From Halobaculum sp. XH14 (GTDB lineage: Archaea > Halobacteriota > Halobacteria > Halobacteriales > Haloferacaceae): a stretch of 64,000 bases of DNA. Positions 1 through 8,483 of this stretch are shown here, piece after piece. The notes beneath the pieces are model-generated. The model searched no databases and was not told the DNA's origin. It saw only the letters and a list, made by a program, of their open reading frames with translations. The DNA lies in the NCBI RefSeq assembly GCF_032116555.1, contig NZ_CP134949.1, positions 744,001 through 808,000 of the forward strand, written 5' to 3'. The position numbers were made by a program, and so were the translations under genes. Position 1 is the stretch's first letter. Every line of letters starts with the position of its first letter.

Positions 1-770
1 TTCAGTTCTTCGTTGAAGTCGGTGACGCTCCGGTCTTTTGCGCCTGTGATGCAGTACGCGAGGAAGTTGAGTAGGTCTCGGACGGTTACGTGGGCATCGA
101 GCTTGCCGACGGACTGTAGGAGACGGACGATGTTGTCCCTGACCCGGTCGTTTCGGATCTTGTCCATGTTGTAGGAGATGTGTCCGTCAATGTCGTCGCC
201 GTTGGGCTCTTTCAGGAACTTGGATGAGGTCAGGTTCTCGATAGCCTGGACGATGACTTTCCGGGTGAGGATGTTCCGGTTGTTGAGGTCAATGACGGTG
301 ATGGAGTCAAAGTCTGCTTCGTCTGCTTGGCTATCGTCGTAGATAATCTGGTTCTGGAACTGGTCCCTGACTTCTTCGAGGAAGTCGTACTGGTCCGAGT
401 GCCGGGTCGTCATCTCGTACAAGGGACCGTCGTTGATAGCGAGCACTCCGGGCCGGCCCGCGTCAAGCGCGTCTTGCCACTTGTCGAGAAGGATGGTGTA
501 GTCGTCGTATTCAGAGGCGTCGGAGAGGTAGAAGTAGTCTGGTTCGGGATAGTCCGGTTCCATCTGAAGGATGTACTGGGTTTTCCCGTCCCCTGGGTTT
601 CCGGTGAGTACGACCTGCTTGCCGTCGTCCAGGGCGTCTTCCAGGTATCCGTCGAGGCGTGTGGTGATGTGTATCTCGCGGCGTTGTTCTTCAGTCAGCT
701 TCTCTGCGAATCCTCCCTGAGCGAGTTGGGAGAGGAATCGCAGATCAAGTGTCGATGCTTCGATACCCAT
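1..770 (-). CDS. P-loop ATPase, N-terminal part (gene runs off the left edge)
   Basis: Reading leftward from the ATG at 770, the frame stays open to base 1 and gives 256 residues beginning MGIEASTLDL. About 60 residues in is a Walker A, GNPGDGKT, after a hydrophobic strand (QVVLT). A later LAIND could be the Walker B strand. The GN(A/P)GDGKT form occurs in several defence-associated AAA/STAND ATPases, for example those of phosphorothioation-dependent restriction, but that is only a motif resemblance. It starts 38 bases after the DUF4338 gene on the same strand, so the two are probably co-transcribed and may act together. The C-terminal part, which would decide the family, is missing. Confidence 0.8.
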   Translation of the reverse strand, partial: MGIEASTLDLRFLSQLAQGGFAEKLTEEQRREIHITTRLDGYLEDALDDGKQVVLTGNPGDGKTQYILQMEPDYPEPDYFYLSDASEYDDYTILLDKWQDALDAGRPGVLAINDGPLYEMTTRHSDQYDFLEEVRDQFQNQIIYDDSQADEADFDSITVIDLNNRNILTRKVIVQAIENLTSSKFLKEPNGDDIDGHISYNMDKIRNDRVRDNIVRLLQSVGKLDAHVTVRDLLNFLAYCITGAKDRSVTDFNEEL

Positions 771-808
771 ATTTATCTTGGATGTGGTGACCGAGTATTT
801 CCGACCTG

Positions 809-2923
809 TTAACTGTTGCTTATAATGAACTCCCCAAGGCTGGTCTGACGCTTGTCGAAGTCGATTTCACTGCTTAACTTGAAGTCCTGTTTGTCAAATT
901 CATGGATGTTTTCGAGGATGTCTGTTTTCTGGGCTCGCATACTGGCCCACCGGTCGATCCAGTGCTGGTAGATTGATTGCTGCTCCTGTTCCGGATCTTC
1001 GAACGGCCAGTAGTACTCGGGGTCGTCGTCTATTCCCAATAGGTAGTCCTGGGCGTTTTCGGCGAGATCGATGCCGTAGACGATACGCCGTGATTCGTGC
1101 TTGAGCAGGTCGGTTTCCAGTCCGCAGTTCTTCAATCCTCGCCGGATCTTGCGGATGCGGGGGGAGACGCCTTCTCCAAATCTACCTCGGACGACTTTCC
1201 GACCTTCCTCAAATTGGGTGACTTGACTTAGTCGCTTCCTGGTCTTCGGCCCAAATTGGATTGAGCCGTATCCCTCAGTGTATCCGATCTGGTCGTACTC
1301 GATCCGGCCTCTCTCGGTCGGGACTCTCACCCGGTCATACTGGGCGCTTCCAATCTCGAATAGTCCGGTTGTGTCGAGGAAGACCAGCTCATTCGGCTTC
1401 GTCAACGCTTCTCCTTTCATCGAGCTGGCGATCTCGCTCTGGTTATCGCCGTATTTGTCCTGGTACATGTTGATGACCTTTGGACCGGTCAAGGCCATCG
1501 CCACGAGTTTGCCACCCAGGATACGATTGTAGGGCGGGATAGCACCGCAGACCATGATGTTCATCATACCGGCCCCGACGCGCTCCTTCTTGAGCTCTTT
1601 CAGAGCGGTTTTGATAGCCCGGCGTCCGGACTCGTTGTTCAATCCGGTGTGGATGAACTCCTCGTCGTCCTGGTCGCTGTGTTCTTGGAAGTACTTCCTG
1701 TCTCGCAGGAGTTTCTGAAGTGCGCGTGCCCGCTTCTTCCTGAACAGGGCTGTCTCGCTGCGGTCCTCCCAGGAGTCCATCTTCTCCGGGTTTTCGTCTT
1801 CCCCGTCTTCGATGGTCTGCTCGGCTTGCTGCTCGATTTCTTCCAGGATTTCGATAACCTGTTCATCAGGGTTAACGAAGCTTTCGTCGGACAGTTCCGG
1901 ATGCTCCTCGACGAAGTCGTCGTACCGGATGTTGGCGATCGCGTTCCTGATGGAGTCCACTAGAGCTTCACGTATATCGGAGCAGAACTGGCTGACCCGT
2001 TCCTCGTACTCTTCCTCTGTTTCCAGCCACTCAGTCTGCGTGACGGTCCGGGTTTTCTTGTCTGGAGTCCGCTTCTCCTCCGGCAGTTGTTCTTCGTACT
2101 CGTGGACCCGCTTCTTCCGCTGAAGCTGTTCCTCAACAGCTTCAATCCTCCACCCGATATAGTTATCCCTAACTGACAAATTCATCATCGGGCTTGCCAG
2201 TGAGGCGATCCCCATGATGGGGTCATTCCGCTTGGCTCCGTTTCGGATGAGGAAGTTGATATTCCGGCCAGGAACGGTGTTATACGGCGTTAGCCAGGTG
2301 TATCGGAAGTACCGCCAGATATCCATCAGGTCTAACCCCGTGTGTGGGCACTTTTCTCCTTTCACTACTTCCTGGATGTAGGGTTGGACGACGTCGCCCA
2401 GATCTTCCGCGATTTCTTCTTGGCTCTGGTCTTGGAGCGGCGCTAAGTCCTGGTATAGTTCTGGGCCGTCGGTAATGAGGTCCAGGATACTGCCTCCGTT
2501 ACCGCTGTGCGTGTTGTCCCGCTCCATTTTCCGGACGAACTCGCGGACGCTTTCTTCCTTGAACTGCGCCCGGCGTTCTTTCTGGAGGATGGTTCTTTCC
2601 TGTTCCTTGAACGCCTCTGGGTCGTCCTTGTAACGGTCAGGGTCGGGTCTGACTACGTGGAGTTCCGAGTTTTTCCGGATGTCGTAGTCTATCTCGATGA
2701 GGTCGAGGAGAACTTCTAATGCCGCAAGGTATCGGATGCGTCCTTCTGAGACTTCTTCGTTCAGTGCCTGTTCTACTGATCGGATTTCGTCCCTGATTGC
2801 TACTTCTCTATCCAGTTCCTCCTGAAATTCGATAAGTTCGTCTGTTAGAGCGTCGAACCTGCGTTGATACTCTTCAGGTAGAGTGGGCGAAAAATCTACT
2901 TCTCGGTCAAAGGTCTCACCCAT
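809..2923 (-). CDS. DUF4338 (DruA-like) protein, Druantia-type defence candidate
   Basis: This 704-residue protein has two segments typical of DUF4338, the domain of Druantia DruA. Around residues 215-265 it reads GRNINFLIRN, then MGIASLASP and RDNYIGW, matching the family pattern of a Tyr/Phe-rich strand followed by RDxxIGW. Around residues 452-560 it has MVCGAIPPYNRILGGK, an IASSMKG stretch and GSAQYDRVRVP. The N-terminal 200 residues are charged and probably coiled coil, and another acidic helical insert lies in the middle, making it longer than typical DruA. It leads a two-gene leftward unit with the P-loop ATPase at 770-1. Druantia is an anti-phage system whose mechanism is poorly known. 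No DruE-type giant helicase is visible, so the system type is not assigned. Confidence 0.75.
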   Translation of the reverse strand: MGETFDREVDFSPTLPEEYQRRFDALTDELIEFQEELDREVAIRDEIRSVEQALNEEVSEGRIRYLAALEVLLDLIEIDYDIRKNSELHVVRPDPDRYKDDPEAFKEQERTILQKERRAQFKEESVREFVRKMERDNTHSGNGGSILDLITDGPELYQDLAPLQDQSQEEIAEDLGDVVQPYIQEVVKGEKCPHTGLDLMDIWRYFRYTWLTPYNTVPGRNINFLIRNGAKRNDPIMGIASLASPMMNLSVRDNYIGWRIEAVEEQLQRKKRVHEYEEQLPEEKRTPDKKTRTVTQTEWLETEEEYEERVSQFCSDIREALVDSIRNAIANIRYDDFVEEHPELSDESFVNPDEQVIEILEEIEQQAEQTIEDGEDENPEKMDSWEDRSETALFRKKRARALQKLLRDRKYFQEHSDQDDEEFIHTGLNNESGRRAIKTALKELKKERVGAGMMNIMVCGAIPPYNRILGGKLVAMALTGPKVINMYQDKYGDNQSEIASSMKGEALTKPNELVFLDTTGLFEIGSAQYDRVRVPTERGRIEYDQIGYTEGYGSIQFGPKTRKRLSQVTQFEEGRKVVRGRFGEGVSPRIRKIRRGLKNCGLETDLLKHESRRIVYGIDLAENAQDYLLGIDDDPEYYWPFEDPEQEQQSIYQHWIDRWASMRAQKTDILENIHEFDKQDFKLSSEIDFDKRQTSLGEFIISNS

Positions 2924-3013
2924 AGTTATCTGGTTGATGTGAGAAATCCTTCTCTGCTGAAATCCAAAAGAGTACCGAATCGGTTACCTCAGGTCCGGTA
3001 ACGTTCCTGACCA

Positions 3014-3037
3014 TTATCGCCTGACGGGGAAGCGACG
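3014..3037 (+). repeat. Intergenic 24-base imperfect repeat, copy 1
   Basis: TTATCGCCTGACGGGGAAGCGACG matches the sequence at 8001-8025 apart from two small indels and a substitution. The 12-base core GGGGAAGCGACG is identical. Both copies are outside genes. This one lies in the gap between two leftward genes, upstream of the DUF4338 gene. Function unknown; a chance match cannot be excluded. Confidence 0.4.
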
Positions 3038-3047
3038 CTTAGGTTGC

Positions 3048-3482
3048 TTATTCTCCCTTGTTGAGTCCGTGGAAGCCTTTAGAGATGAGGAGGTTTAGGG
3101 CGGATCCGACTGTGATGACGTAAGAGAGTCCCTCGACGACTCTTCCGAGTCCTGTAGTTGGCGGGTAGAATTGGTAGTATAGCCAGAAGAGGAGGAACGG
3201 GATACCCATCGAGATCGCGGTATAGATACTTTGTTTGAGGTATTTGAGTTCTCTTAGGTCGACTTGCCGGTAGATCGGTACGAGTCCGATTAGTAGCGTC
3301 CAGTAAGCGGAGACCGGAATGAGATTTCCCAGGATCCATTGGTTGACGTAGGAGAACCCGTTTAACAGTCCTTGGACGAGGTATGTGAGTAGGAAGAGTA
3401 GTGTCCCGACTCCGATTGCGCCGAGTTGAATCTTCTGGGTAAGTGATATATTCAGAAGTCCTCTGTCCTCGTCGTCCGCCAT
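3048..3482 (-). CDS. Small polytopic membrane protein, unknown function
   Basis: The 144-residue product has four hydrophobic segments, at roughly residues 19-42, 50-70, 85-106 and 115-133. A short charged N terminus (MADDEDRG) precedes them. The start is supported by a TATA box centred 27 bases upstream, which predicts a leaderless transcript beginning at the ATG. Its promoter is back to back with the rightward cluster starting at 3546. I recognise no family. Position next to a set of secreted and membrane proteins suggests an envelope role for the element, but this is inference. Confidence 0.7.
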   Translation of the reverse strand: MADDEDRGLLNISLTQKIQLGAIGVGTLLFLLTYLVQGLLNGFSYVNQWILGNLIPVSAYWTLLIGLVPIYRQVDLRELKYLKQSIYTAISMGIPFLLFWLYYQFYPPTTGLGRVVEGLSYVITVGSALNLLISKGFHGLNKGE

Positions 3483-3504
3483 AGGGCTGTATGTGTACCG
3501 ATGA

Positions 3505-3513
3505 TTTATAAAT
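3505..3513 (-). promoter_or_regulatory. TATA box for the leftward membrane protein gene
   Basis: ATTTATAAA on the minus strand is centred 27 bases upstream of the ATG at 3482. That is the archaeal TATA-to-transcription-start distance, so the mRNA is probably leaderless. Confidence 0.65.
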
Positions 3514-3545
3514 AATCAATCATATTTCAGTGTTAGGCGTCTACC

Positions 3546-3770
3546 GTGGAAACCCGCGATGATTCTGGCGAGCTTAAGTCCCTGAGTAATTCCGTGGATC
3601 AAGGACTGAAAGAGGACTTCGACAGGGCAGCAGCCGGCAGCGATTACTCGAAGAAGACACTGATGTCGGCCTTTGTAGATAGCTGCCTCACAGAGGATGA
3701 TCGGGGCCGGGTAGTCGTTGACGAAAATCTGGAGGACGAACTCGAGGAGTGGAGTGATCGTTATTCGTAA
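3546..3770 (+). CDS. Small ribbon-helix-helix-like protein
   Basis: A GTG-started 74-residue protein. Residues 12-50 (LSNSVDQGLKEDFDRAAAGS and the following helix KKTLMSAFVDSCL) resemble the strand-helix-turn-helix layout of ribbon-helix-helix DNA binders, with the usual 'ELKEEFDxA' spacing. The C terminus is acidic. It overlaps the start of the next gene, so it is probably the first gene of a run ending near 6825. A role as the local repressor is plausible but not shown. The assignment rests on pattern only, and no operator was identified. Confidence 0.6.
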   Translation: METRDDSGELKSLSNSVDQGLKEDFDRAAAGSDYSKKTLMSAFVDSCLTEDDRGRVVVDENLEDELEEWSDRYS

Positions 3771-4992
3771 AGCACTGGTCCCGGCACTGGCGCTGGTCTT
3801 GTTCTCGACTCTGTCAGCGGCTCAAGTACCTCAGATTAACGTGGTGCCGGACGAGGTCGACCGGAACGTCTCCGCCTACAACCAGCACGAGTTCGAGTTC
3901 TCGTTCACGAACCAGGACTCCAGCAGGAAGATCTACAACGTGACTCTGGAGAACACGTCTTACCTGACGTGGGAACAGAATAAATTCAATCTGAATGCGT
4001 CTCAGACCCGGACGGTGAATGCCTTATTCTATATTGAGAACATCACCACGATAAACGATACTCTGGAGTCGAGCTACAAGTACAGCGGCTCTGATAACGA
4101 CTTCTCCGGGCCGAACATTTCGATAGAGGTGTCCACCTTCTACAGGAATACGTCGATCAGCGTGGAGCCATTCGAGACGAGTTTCGAACTCCCGTTCGGC
4201 GAGAGCGACTCTTCCGTCTTCCGCGTCGAGAACACCGGCACTAAGACGGCGTTCAACGTAACGGTGGAAGGCGAGGACGTCGAGTTCTCCAGGAATAGTT
4301 TCGATGTTGCGCCGGGAGAGGATGTCCTAGTTCAGTACAACGTCAGTATCCCGAAACCGGACAGTAATGCTACAGCCGCCACGAACCAGACCTACAGTCG
4401 GACGGTCCAGGTTTCCGGTGAAAACTTCAACCAGACCGAGTTCACCGCTTCTGTTTTCGTCCCGTTCAAGCAGTACGACACGGAAGAAGCAGAGGAAGAA
4501 GCCATAGATACCTTAGTCCAGTTCTGCAGCGATAATCCAGAAGCTACAATCTGTAGTGGAGAGCAGATCGTGAAATGGCGGAACAACACGAAGTACGTCA
4601 ATAACACGTCTATCTATCGGGCGAACTTCACCGAGGAGCAGCTGACGGCGTTGCAGGTTTTAGCTAATACCAGGGCCGAGGATTACCAGGATATTCTCCA
4701 GAGGGTCCGGCTTCAGCAGAACACGTTTAGAAGCGAGCTACAGAAGACGCGGAGCAACTTCTCTGAGAACCTGGGAGAGGTCGAAAACGAGACGCAGCAG
4801 AACACTCGGATGATCCGGTCTCTGAACGAGACTATCAACGAGTACGGTGAGAGGCAATTGCAGGAGGCCCGAAACCGGACGTTCTACGTGCAGCTTGGAG
4901 TCGGGATTATCGTGTTCTACCTTGTAGGTAGAGGCTGCTGGTGGATCTACGTAAATCGGAATGAACTGACTCAGGACGAGGGGTGGAGTTAG
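3754..4992 (+). CDS. Secreted, C-terminally anchored surface protein with Ig-like domains
   Basis: Starting at the GTG at 3754, behind the SD-like GAGGAGTGG, the product has 412 residues. It begins with a signal peptide (IRKALVPALALVLFSTLSAAQ, cleavage after SAA or SAQ). Two segments resembling archaeal CARDB/NEW3-type Ig folds follow at about 25-130 and 130-240, then a cysteine pair (CSDNPEATIC) and a heptad-rich helix at about 300-370. One transmembrane helix (GVGIIVFYLVGRGCWWIY) and a short cytoplasmic tail end the protein. N-glycosylation sequons (NxS/T) are very frequent. The layout is a stalked surface protein. The track-length start at 3718 would overlap the upstream gene by more and disturb the signal peptide. 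Confidence 0.75.
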   Translation: MIVIRKALVPALALVLFSTLSAAQVPQINVVPDEVDRNVSAYNQHEFEFSFTNQDSSRKIYNVTLENTSYLTWEQNKFNLNASQTRTVNALFYIENITTINDTLESSYKYSGSDNDFSGPNISIEVSTFYRNTSISVEPFETSFELPFGESDSSVFRVENTGTKTAFNVTVEGEDVEFSRNSFDVAPGEDVLVQYNVSIPKPDSNATAATNQTYSRTVQVSGENFNQTEFTASVFVPFKQYDTEEAEEEAIDTLVQFCSDNPEATICSGEQIVKWRNNTKYVNNTSIYRANFTEEQLTALQVLANTRAEDYQDILQRVRLQQNTFRSELQKTRSNFSENLGEVENETQQNTRMIRSLNETINEYGERQLQEARNRTFYVQLGVGIIVFYLVGRGCWWIYVNRNELTQDEGWS

Positions 4993-5684
4993 TGGTTGAA
5001 TGGAACAAGAGTCAGAAGATTGCAGCAGGTGTCCTCGGTGAAATCGTGTTCTGGGGCCTGGTTCTGGGTTTGTCGTACTGGCTGGGTTTCCCTGGAGGAG
5101 GATTGTTTGTGGCCGCTCTCTTCGCGTTGAACGTTATCGTAGTTCTGGGAGGATATTTTGTCTCCCGTGAAAATGTCCGGTTCGCTGGTTATCAGACTAA
5201 GACAGAGGAGCAATTGTCTGGGAAAGAGGCGTTTGAGCTGGCGGAGTACTTGTTGGCTTATGGCGATAGGTACGGGTACCGTATTGACCGGACTGTTGAC
5301 CGGGGAATCGACCCTGCTGTAGCGCCGTCGGATGATAAGGAGGACTCGGTGCGGCTGTTCAAACTGGAGTTCGAGCCGTTAAATCTGCAGGGCAGGGCCA
5401 CGCTGTATATTGATTTAGAGCAGGAGCTCTCGGTCGATCTTGACGACACGCGCACTTTACAGAATGCTATGAGCAAAATCCAGAACTCACGGATTCAGAA
5501 GTCCTGGTTGTCTGTCGACTACGAGGAGCGAGTAGCTGATACGAAGGAGTCTCTGGGGCGTTCGGTTGACCCGACGATTACGAAGATTGTCGAGACTGAC
5601 GAAGGCCGGGAGATCCGTGAGAGACCGGTTATCACTCAAAACCCGGATACTGATGAATCGGATTCCAAGGAGACAGAGTCTTAG
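4992..5684 (+). CDS. Two-helix membrane protein with large cytoplasmic domain
   Basis: The stop of the previous gene (TAG at 4990-4992) shares its last base with this GTG start, and a strong SD (GAGGGGTGGAG) sits just upstream, so I prefer this start to the GTG at 4983. The 230-residue product has two hydrophobic helices at about residues 10-31 and 35-56. A soluble domain of about 170 residues follows, and the tail is rich in Asp, Glu and Ser. No family recognised. Translational coupling to the surface protein upstream suggests they act in one membrane assembly. Confidence 0.7.
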   Translation: MVEWNKSQKIAAGVLGEIVFWGLVLGLSYWLGFPGGGLFVAALFALNVIVVLGGYFVSRENVRFAGYQTKTEEQLSGKEAFELAEYLLAYGDRYGYRIDRTVDRGIDPAVAPSDDKEDSVRLFKLEFEPLNLQGRATLYIDLEQELSVDLDDTRTLQNAMSKIQNSRIQKSWLSVDYEERVADTKESLGRSVDPTITKIVETDEGREIRERPVITQNPDTDESDSKETES

Positions 5685-5702
5685 GCAGGTGAAAATTGTA
5701 CT

Positions 5703-6242
5703 ATGAGCTTATTTGGCGGAAAATATCAGAATGACCCGTTGGTCATTAACATGAGTCAAAAACTGAAGTTCCACAAGAATCATCACGCCGGGATATTCCG
5801 GAACTCGCACGAGATCGGTGATGAGGTTGCCCGTAGAGTTGTTGAGTGGCAGCCGAAGGACGCTGTTGATAGCGAGGAGTCTGAAAGGCTTTGCCGGTCA
5901 AGTGTCCGGAAGGATCGTGTCGTCGAGTTTGCGCCTGGGGTGATTGCTCCGAGAGGTGTGATCTGGTTGATGCCGGATAAGGCGGATCAGCTTCCGGAGC
6001 AGGTGAAGAGCCATCCTCAGGTAGGGCCGTTCTTCAACGGCTGGTACCGGCACAAGGAGGTTATCCGGGGCTTGGAGTACAAGGCCAGGACTGAGTCCGA
6101 GGTCATGGACAAACTGAAGTTTGCTACCACGCCCTCGGAGCTTGATGACCGTGTTGCCCGTGTTATGAACCGCTACGTAGATAATCTACAGGAACAGGCA
6201 AAAGCCATGAACTCCAGCAACGGCAGCGGCAACGAGAGCTGA
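5703..6242 (+). CDS. Conserved-looking soluble protein, unknown function
   Basis: ATG-started 179-residue protein behind a good SD (AGGTGA). It lacks a signal peptide or membrane helix. It is basic in its first half (KLKFHKNHHAGIFRNSHEIG), with a Gly-Pro-rich hinge (APGVIAPRGVIWLMP), and ends in an Asn/Ser-rich tail. It sits inside a run of membrane proteins in the same direction. No motif identifies it. Confidence 0.6.
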   Translation: MSLFGGKYQNDPLVINMSQKLKFHKNHHAGIFRNSHEIGDEVARRVVEWQPKDAVDSEESERLCRSSVRKDRVVEFAPGVIAPRGVIWLMPDKADQLPEQVKSHPQVGPFFNGWYRHKEVIRGLEYKARTESEVMDKLKFATTPSELDDRVARVMNRYVDNLQEQAKAMNSSNGSGNES

Positions 6243-6255
6243 GGACTGATTTTAA

Positions 6256-6825
6256 ATGGAGGAAGAAGACGAGGTTAGGGAAGCTACGACTTCTGAGAAA
6301 CGCCATATGATTATCGGGGTCGCTTTCGGGTTAACTATTGGACTTTTCCTATTTTTGGTCTCACTAGGTGCTGATGCAGGCTCTCAGACCCAGGTCTCCT
6401 TTGACCAGTTGAATCTGAGTTACAGAGAAATCGGTATGAAGACAGCGAGCGGGGACAGGTTGAGGTGCACTGTTTCCCGCCTCAACGAGGTGCAGATCTC
6501 AGAGAACAGCTACGTCTACAGGAACAGTACATGCACCTCCTGGGTCACTGTGAACGGTAGTGCAGTAACGGCTCCAGTGAAGGGAGTGGTCCTATTCGAT
6601 GCTGAGGAGCTTCGTATCGGCTTTGACTTCGAAGAAGAGTACGTGGTCTGCGACGTTTCTGCAGAAAGGCAAGAGAAGACTGGCAAAGGCAGTTACGTCT
6701 ACAACGGTGCTGACTGCACCGGGTTTTCAGGTAGTCTATACAGCAAGTGGGACGACCCTGGGTTCGAGGACTTCAACGTCCATGAACGCGGGCAGGAACT
6801 CTTGCAGAATCAGACAGGGAGTTAG
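6256..6825 (+). CDS. Single-helix membrane-anchored extracytoplasmic protein
   Basis: The 189-residue product has a charged cytoplasmic N terminus (MEEEDEVREATTSEKR), one transmembrane helix at about residues 18-40, and an outer domain. That domain has two similar units, each with Cys-x(n)-YVYRNSTC or YVYNGADC, suggesting two disulfide-closed repeats (cysteines near 70/88 and 132/153). Several N-glycosylation sequons occur. It is the last gene of the rightward run and converges with the gene on the other strand, the two stops overlapping at 6822-6825. Function unknown. Confidence 0.65.
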   Translation: MEEEDEVREATTSEKRHMIIGVAFGLTIGLFLFLVSLGADAGSQTQVSFDQLNLSYREIGMKTASGDRLRCTVSRLNEVQISENSYVYRNSTCTSWVTVNGSAVTAPVKGVVLFDAEELRIGFDFEEEYVVCDVSAERQEKTGKGSYVYNGADCTGFSGSLYSKWDDPGFEDFNVHERGQELLQNQTGS

Positions 6826-7328
6826 GGACCGATCTGGTCTTCGGGCGGTAGTTCGACATCGACTTCACCGGTATCGATATCGTCTCTGAGCTGCCGCCAG
6901 TCCTCCTCGGACATCTTCACAGCTACTTGATCGTCGACCTCGCCGAGTTTCTCCACGTTGTACTCGGTGGAGTTATCGATGAGCGTGAAATCGATGTCGG
7001 AGAAAATCTTGATCCGGGAGTTACCTTCCATCGTAAGGCCGATCGTCAGGCCAGGAATGTCCTTGACGAACTTGAGGAACTGGATGACTCCTTCCGGGTT
7101 GGAGATGACCAGGATGGCGATGCTGGTCCACCAGATATCGGATTGCCTGGTGTAGCCGCGGATCTCTTTATCGATGACGTTGCCGTCTTCGTCCACCTGC
7201 TTGGAGTAGCGTGTTGTAACGTCGTCACCAGTCTCCTCGAGGAATTGCTTCACCAGATCTCTGGCCTCCTCTTTGCTGCCTTCGTACTCGCCGTCGATGG
7301 TAACGGCTTCAAGGCGTATCTCTTCCAT
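6822..7328 (-). CDS. Unknown protein with one hydrophobic segment
   Basis: From the ATG at 7328 the product has 168 residues. A TTG 27 bases upstream is possible but less likely. The N-terminal third is acidic. Residues around 70-105 (WWTSIAILVISNPEGVIQFL and the following VKDIPGLTIGL) are hydrophobic and could be one membrane hairpin or a buried core. The C-terminal half looks like a small alpha/beta domain. It is isolated on the minus strand between two rightward runs. No family recognised. Confidence 0.55.
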   Translation of the reverse strand: MEEIRLEAVTIDGEYEGSKEEARDLVKQFLEETGDDVTTRYSKQVDEDGNVIDKEIRGYTRQSDIWWTSIAILVISNPEGVIQFLKFVKDIPGLTIGLTMEGNSRIKIFSDIDFTLIDNSTEYNVEKLGEVDDQVAVKMSEEDWRQLRDDIDTGEVDVELPPEDQIGP

Positions 7329-7406
7329 GTATGAGAGATTAGTTGCTGCTGACAAAGTGTTTGGTCCGGTATTTCTTTCCTGTTGGACGGGTTAGGCTCC
7401 AGTAAT

Positions 7407-7823
7407 ATGAGTGAGGTGGAGCTTCCGCCAGAGAGGGTGGAGCAGAAGTTCGAGAAGTGGGGGGAGACGTACGCTGTCGACAAGCTTGAGGAGTTGCCGG
7501 AGAACAAGCTGAGGTCGCAGAAGCACTTGTTTGAGGCCGAGGTCAAGGAGTTCAAAGCAGAGTACAACCCTGGGCGGTTGGTGACACCGGAGATGGCGCA
7601 GATCGCGGGGAAGGAGCCATTAACTCAGAACCAGTTTCGCCAGGTCCGCCGCTTGATCGATGACGAGGCGGATAAGGTCAGGATGAATTTTGAGCGGGCT
7701 ATCGGTCGTCGGAGAGAGAAGGAGACGGAGCGTCGGAATAGTTTCTTCGTTGACTTGGCTGGCCGGGTGTCGGATTCCTTGACGAATATCTCGGTGTCTT
7801 TCGAATTGCCGAAGCTTCGATAA
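7407..7823 (+). CDS. Small basic helical protein, unknown
   Basis: From the ATG at 7407 the product has 138 residues. It is highly charged and helical, ending with an Arg-rich segment (RAIGRRREKETERRNSFF) and an amphipathic tail. The preceding in-frame TTG at 7383 is less likely as the start. No transmembrane helix and no recognisable motif were seen. Confidence 0.55.
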   Translation: MSEVELPPERVEQKFEKWGETYAVDKLEELPENKLRSQKHLFEAEVKEFKAEYNPGRLVTPEMAQIAGKEPLTQNQFRQVRRLIDDEADKVRMNFERAIGRRREKETERRNSFFVDLAGRVSDSLTNISVSFELPKLR

Positions 7824-8000
7824 CCACTCTTCGGATTAGTTTTTTAACTGGTTTTGAGTAATTCGTGGGTAGAAGGTGTTGGCCGTCTTCCGCCGGGGGA
7901 AATTCAGCGTACCAGGCCTTGTTCCATGGGCTTGTGAGCGTCAGACCGGCAAAGGTTCCGACACGATCACCGTCTAACGGGCGGGATGCGTGGTAGACAC

Positions 8001-8025
8001 TTATCAGCCTACCGGGGAAGCGACG
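8001..8025 (+). repeat. Intergenic 24-base imperfect repeat, copy 2
   Basis: TTATCAGCCTACCGGGGAAGCGACG is the partner of 3014-3037. It lies in the 264-base gap between 7824 and 8087, upstream of a leaderless small gene. The rest of that gap shows only a T-rich stretch after the previous stop (7840-7850), which may terminate transcription. Confidence 0.4.
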
Positions 8026-8056
8026 GCCAACCAGATTCACCCTCCACTCCCCATAT

Positions 8057-8066
8057 TCTTAAAAAC
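8057..8066 (+). promoter_or_regulatory. TATA box, leaderless promoter
   Basis: TCTTAAAAAC is centred 26 bases before the ATG at 8088. Confidence 0.6.
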
Positions 8067-8087
8067 GACTTTGAGAAGTTACTACCT

Positions 8088-8324
8088 ATGCAACTCGGAG
8101 CTCTCTCCTACTTTTCCACGAACCTGTTCTGGTTCGCAACGTCTCTTTCCTTGCTCGGTACTTTCTATGTCGGGTACAAGTTCACAGGATCCAGCGGAGG
8201 GACAATCGGCCAGAATATCAACTTCTCTAATAACGAGAATAGGTTGAAGCTGCTTTCGGCGTTCCTGGTACTGGAGGTCGCCCTGAATCTGGCGTTCATC
8301 TTCGGTTCTTCTCTTCTTCTGTAG
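8088..8324 (+). CDS. Small two-helix membrane protein
   Basis: The 78-residue product has two hydrophobic segments, at about residues 5-27 and 52-75, joined by a Gly/Ser/Asn-rich loop. The ATG is supported by a TATA box 26 bases upstream, and longer readings of this frame upstream are not supported. No family recognised. Confidence 0.6.
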   Translation: MQLGALSYFSTNLFWFATSLSLLGTFYVGYKFTGSSGGTIGQNINFSNNENRLKLLSAFLVLEVALNLAFIFGSSLLL

Positions 8325-8348
8325 TGCAGTGGCATAGTTGTGGAATAC

Positions 8349-8358
8349 CTTTATAATT
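8349..8358 (+). promoter_or_regulatory. TATA box for the 8394-10528 operon
   Basis: CTTTATAATT is centred 40 bases before the ATG at 8394. It predicts a short leader that carries the SD-like GAGGT at 8381-8385. Confidence 0.55.
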
Positions 8359-8393
8359 GTCATTCTCCCTAACTGTTGTAGAGGTTTGATAGT

Positions 8394-8483
8394 ATGGACG
8401 ATGTAGATTTCCAGATCGGACTTAACATGGCCGAGAAAGGGCCAAAACCTGCGGAAGACACTGACAACGGTGAAAACCGGTAG
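8394..8483 (+). CDS. 29-residue microprotein, first gene of an overlapping operon
   Basis: ATG to TAG encodes a 29-residue acidic peptide (MDDVDFQIGLNMAEKG at its start). It lies just after a TATA box and an SD-like GAGGT. Its stop TAG shares a base with the GTG start of the next gene, as in other gene pairs of this element. That coupling and the promoter placement argue that it is translated. It could be a leader peptide whose translation opens the next start, or a functional microprotein. Confidence 0.5.
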   Translation: MDDVDFQIGLNMAEKGPKPAEDTDNGENR

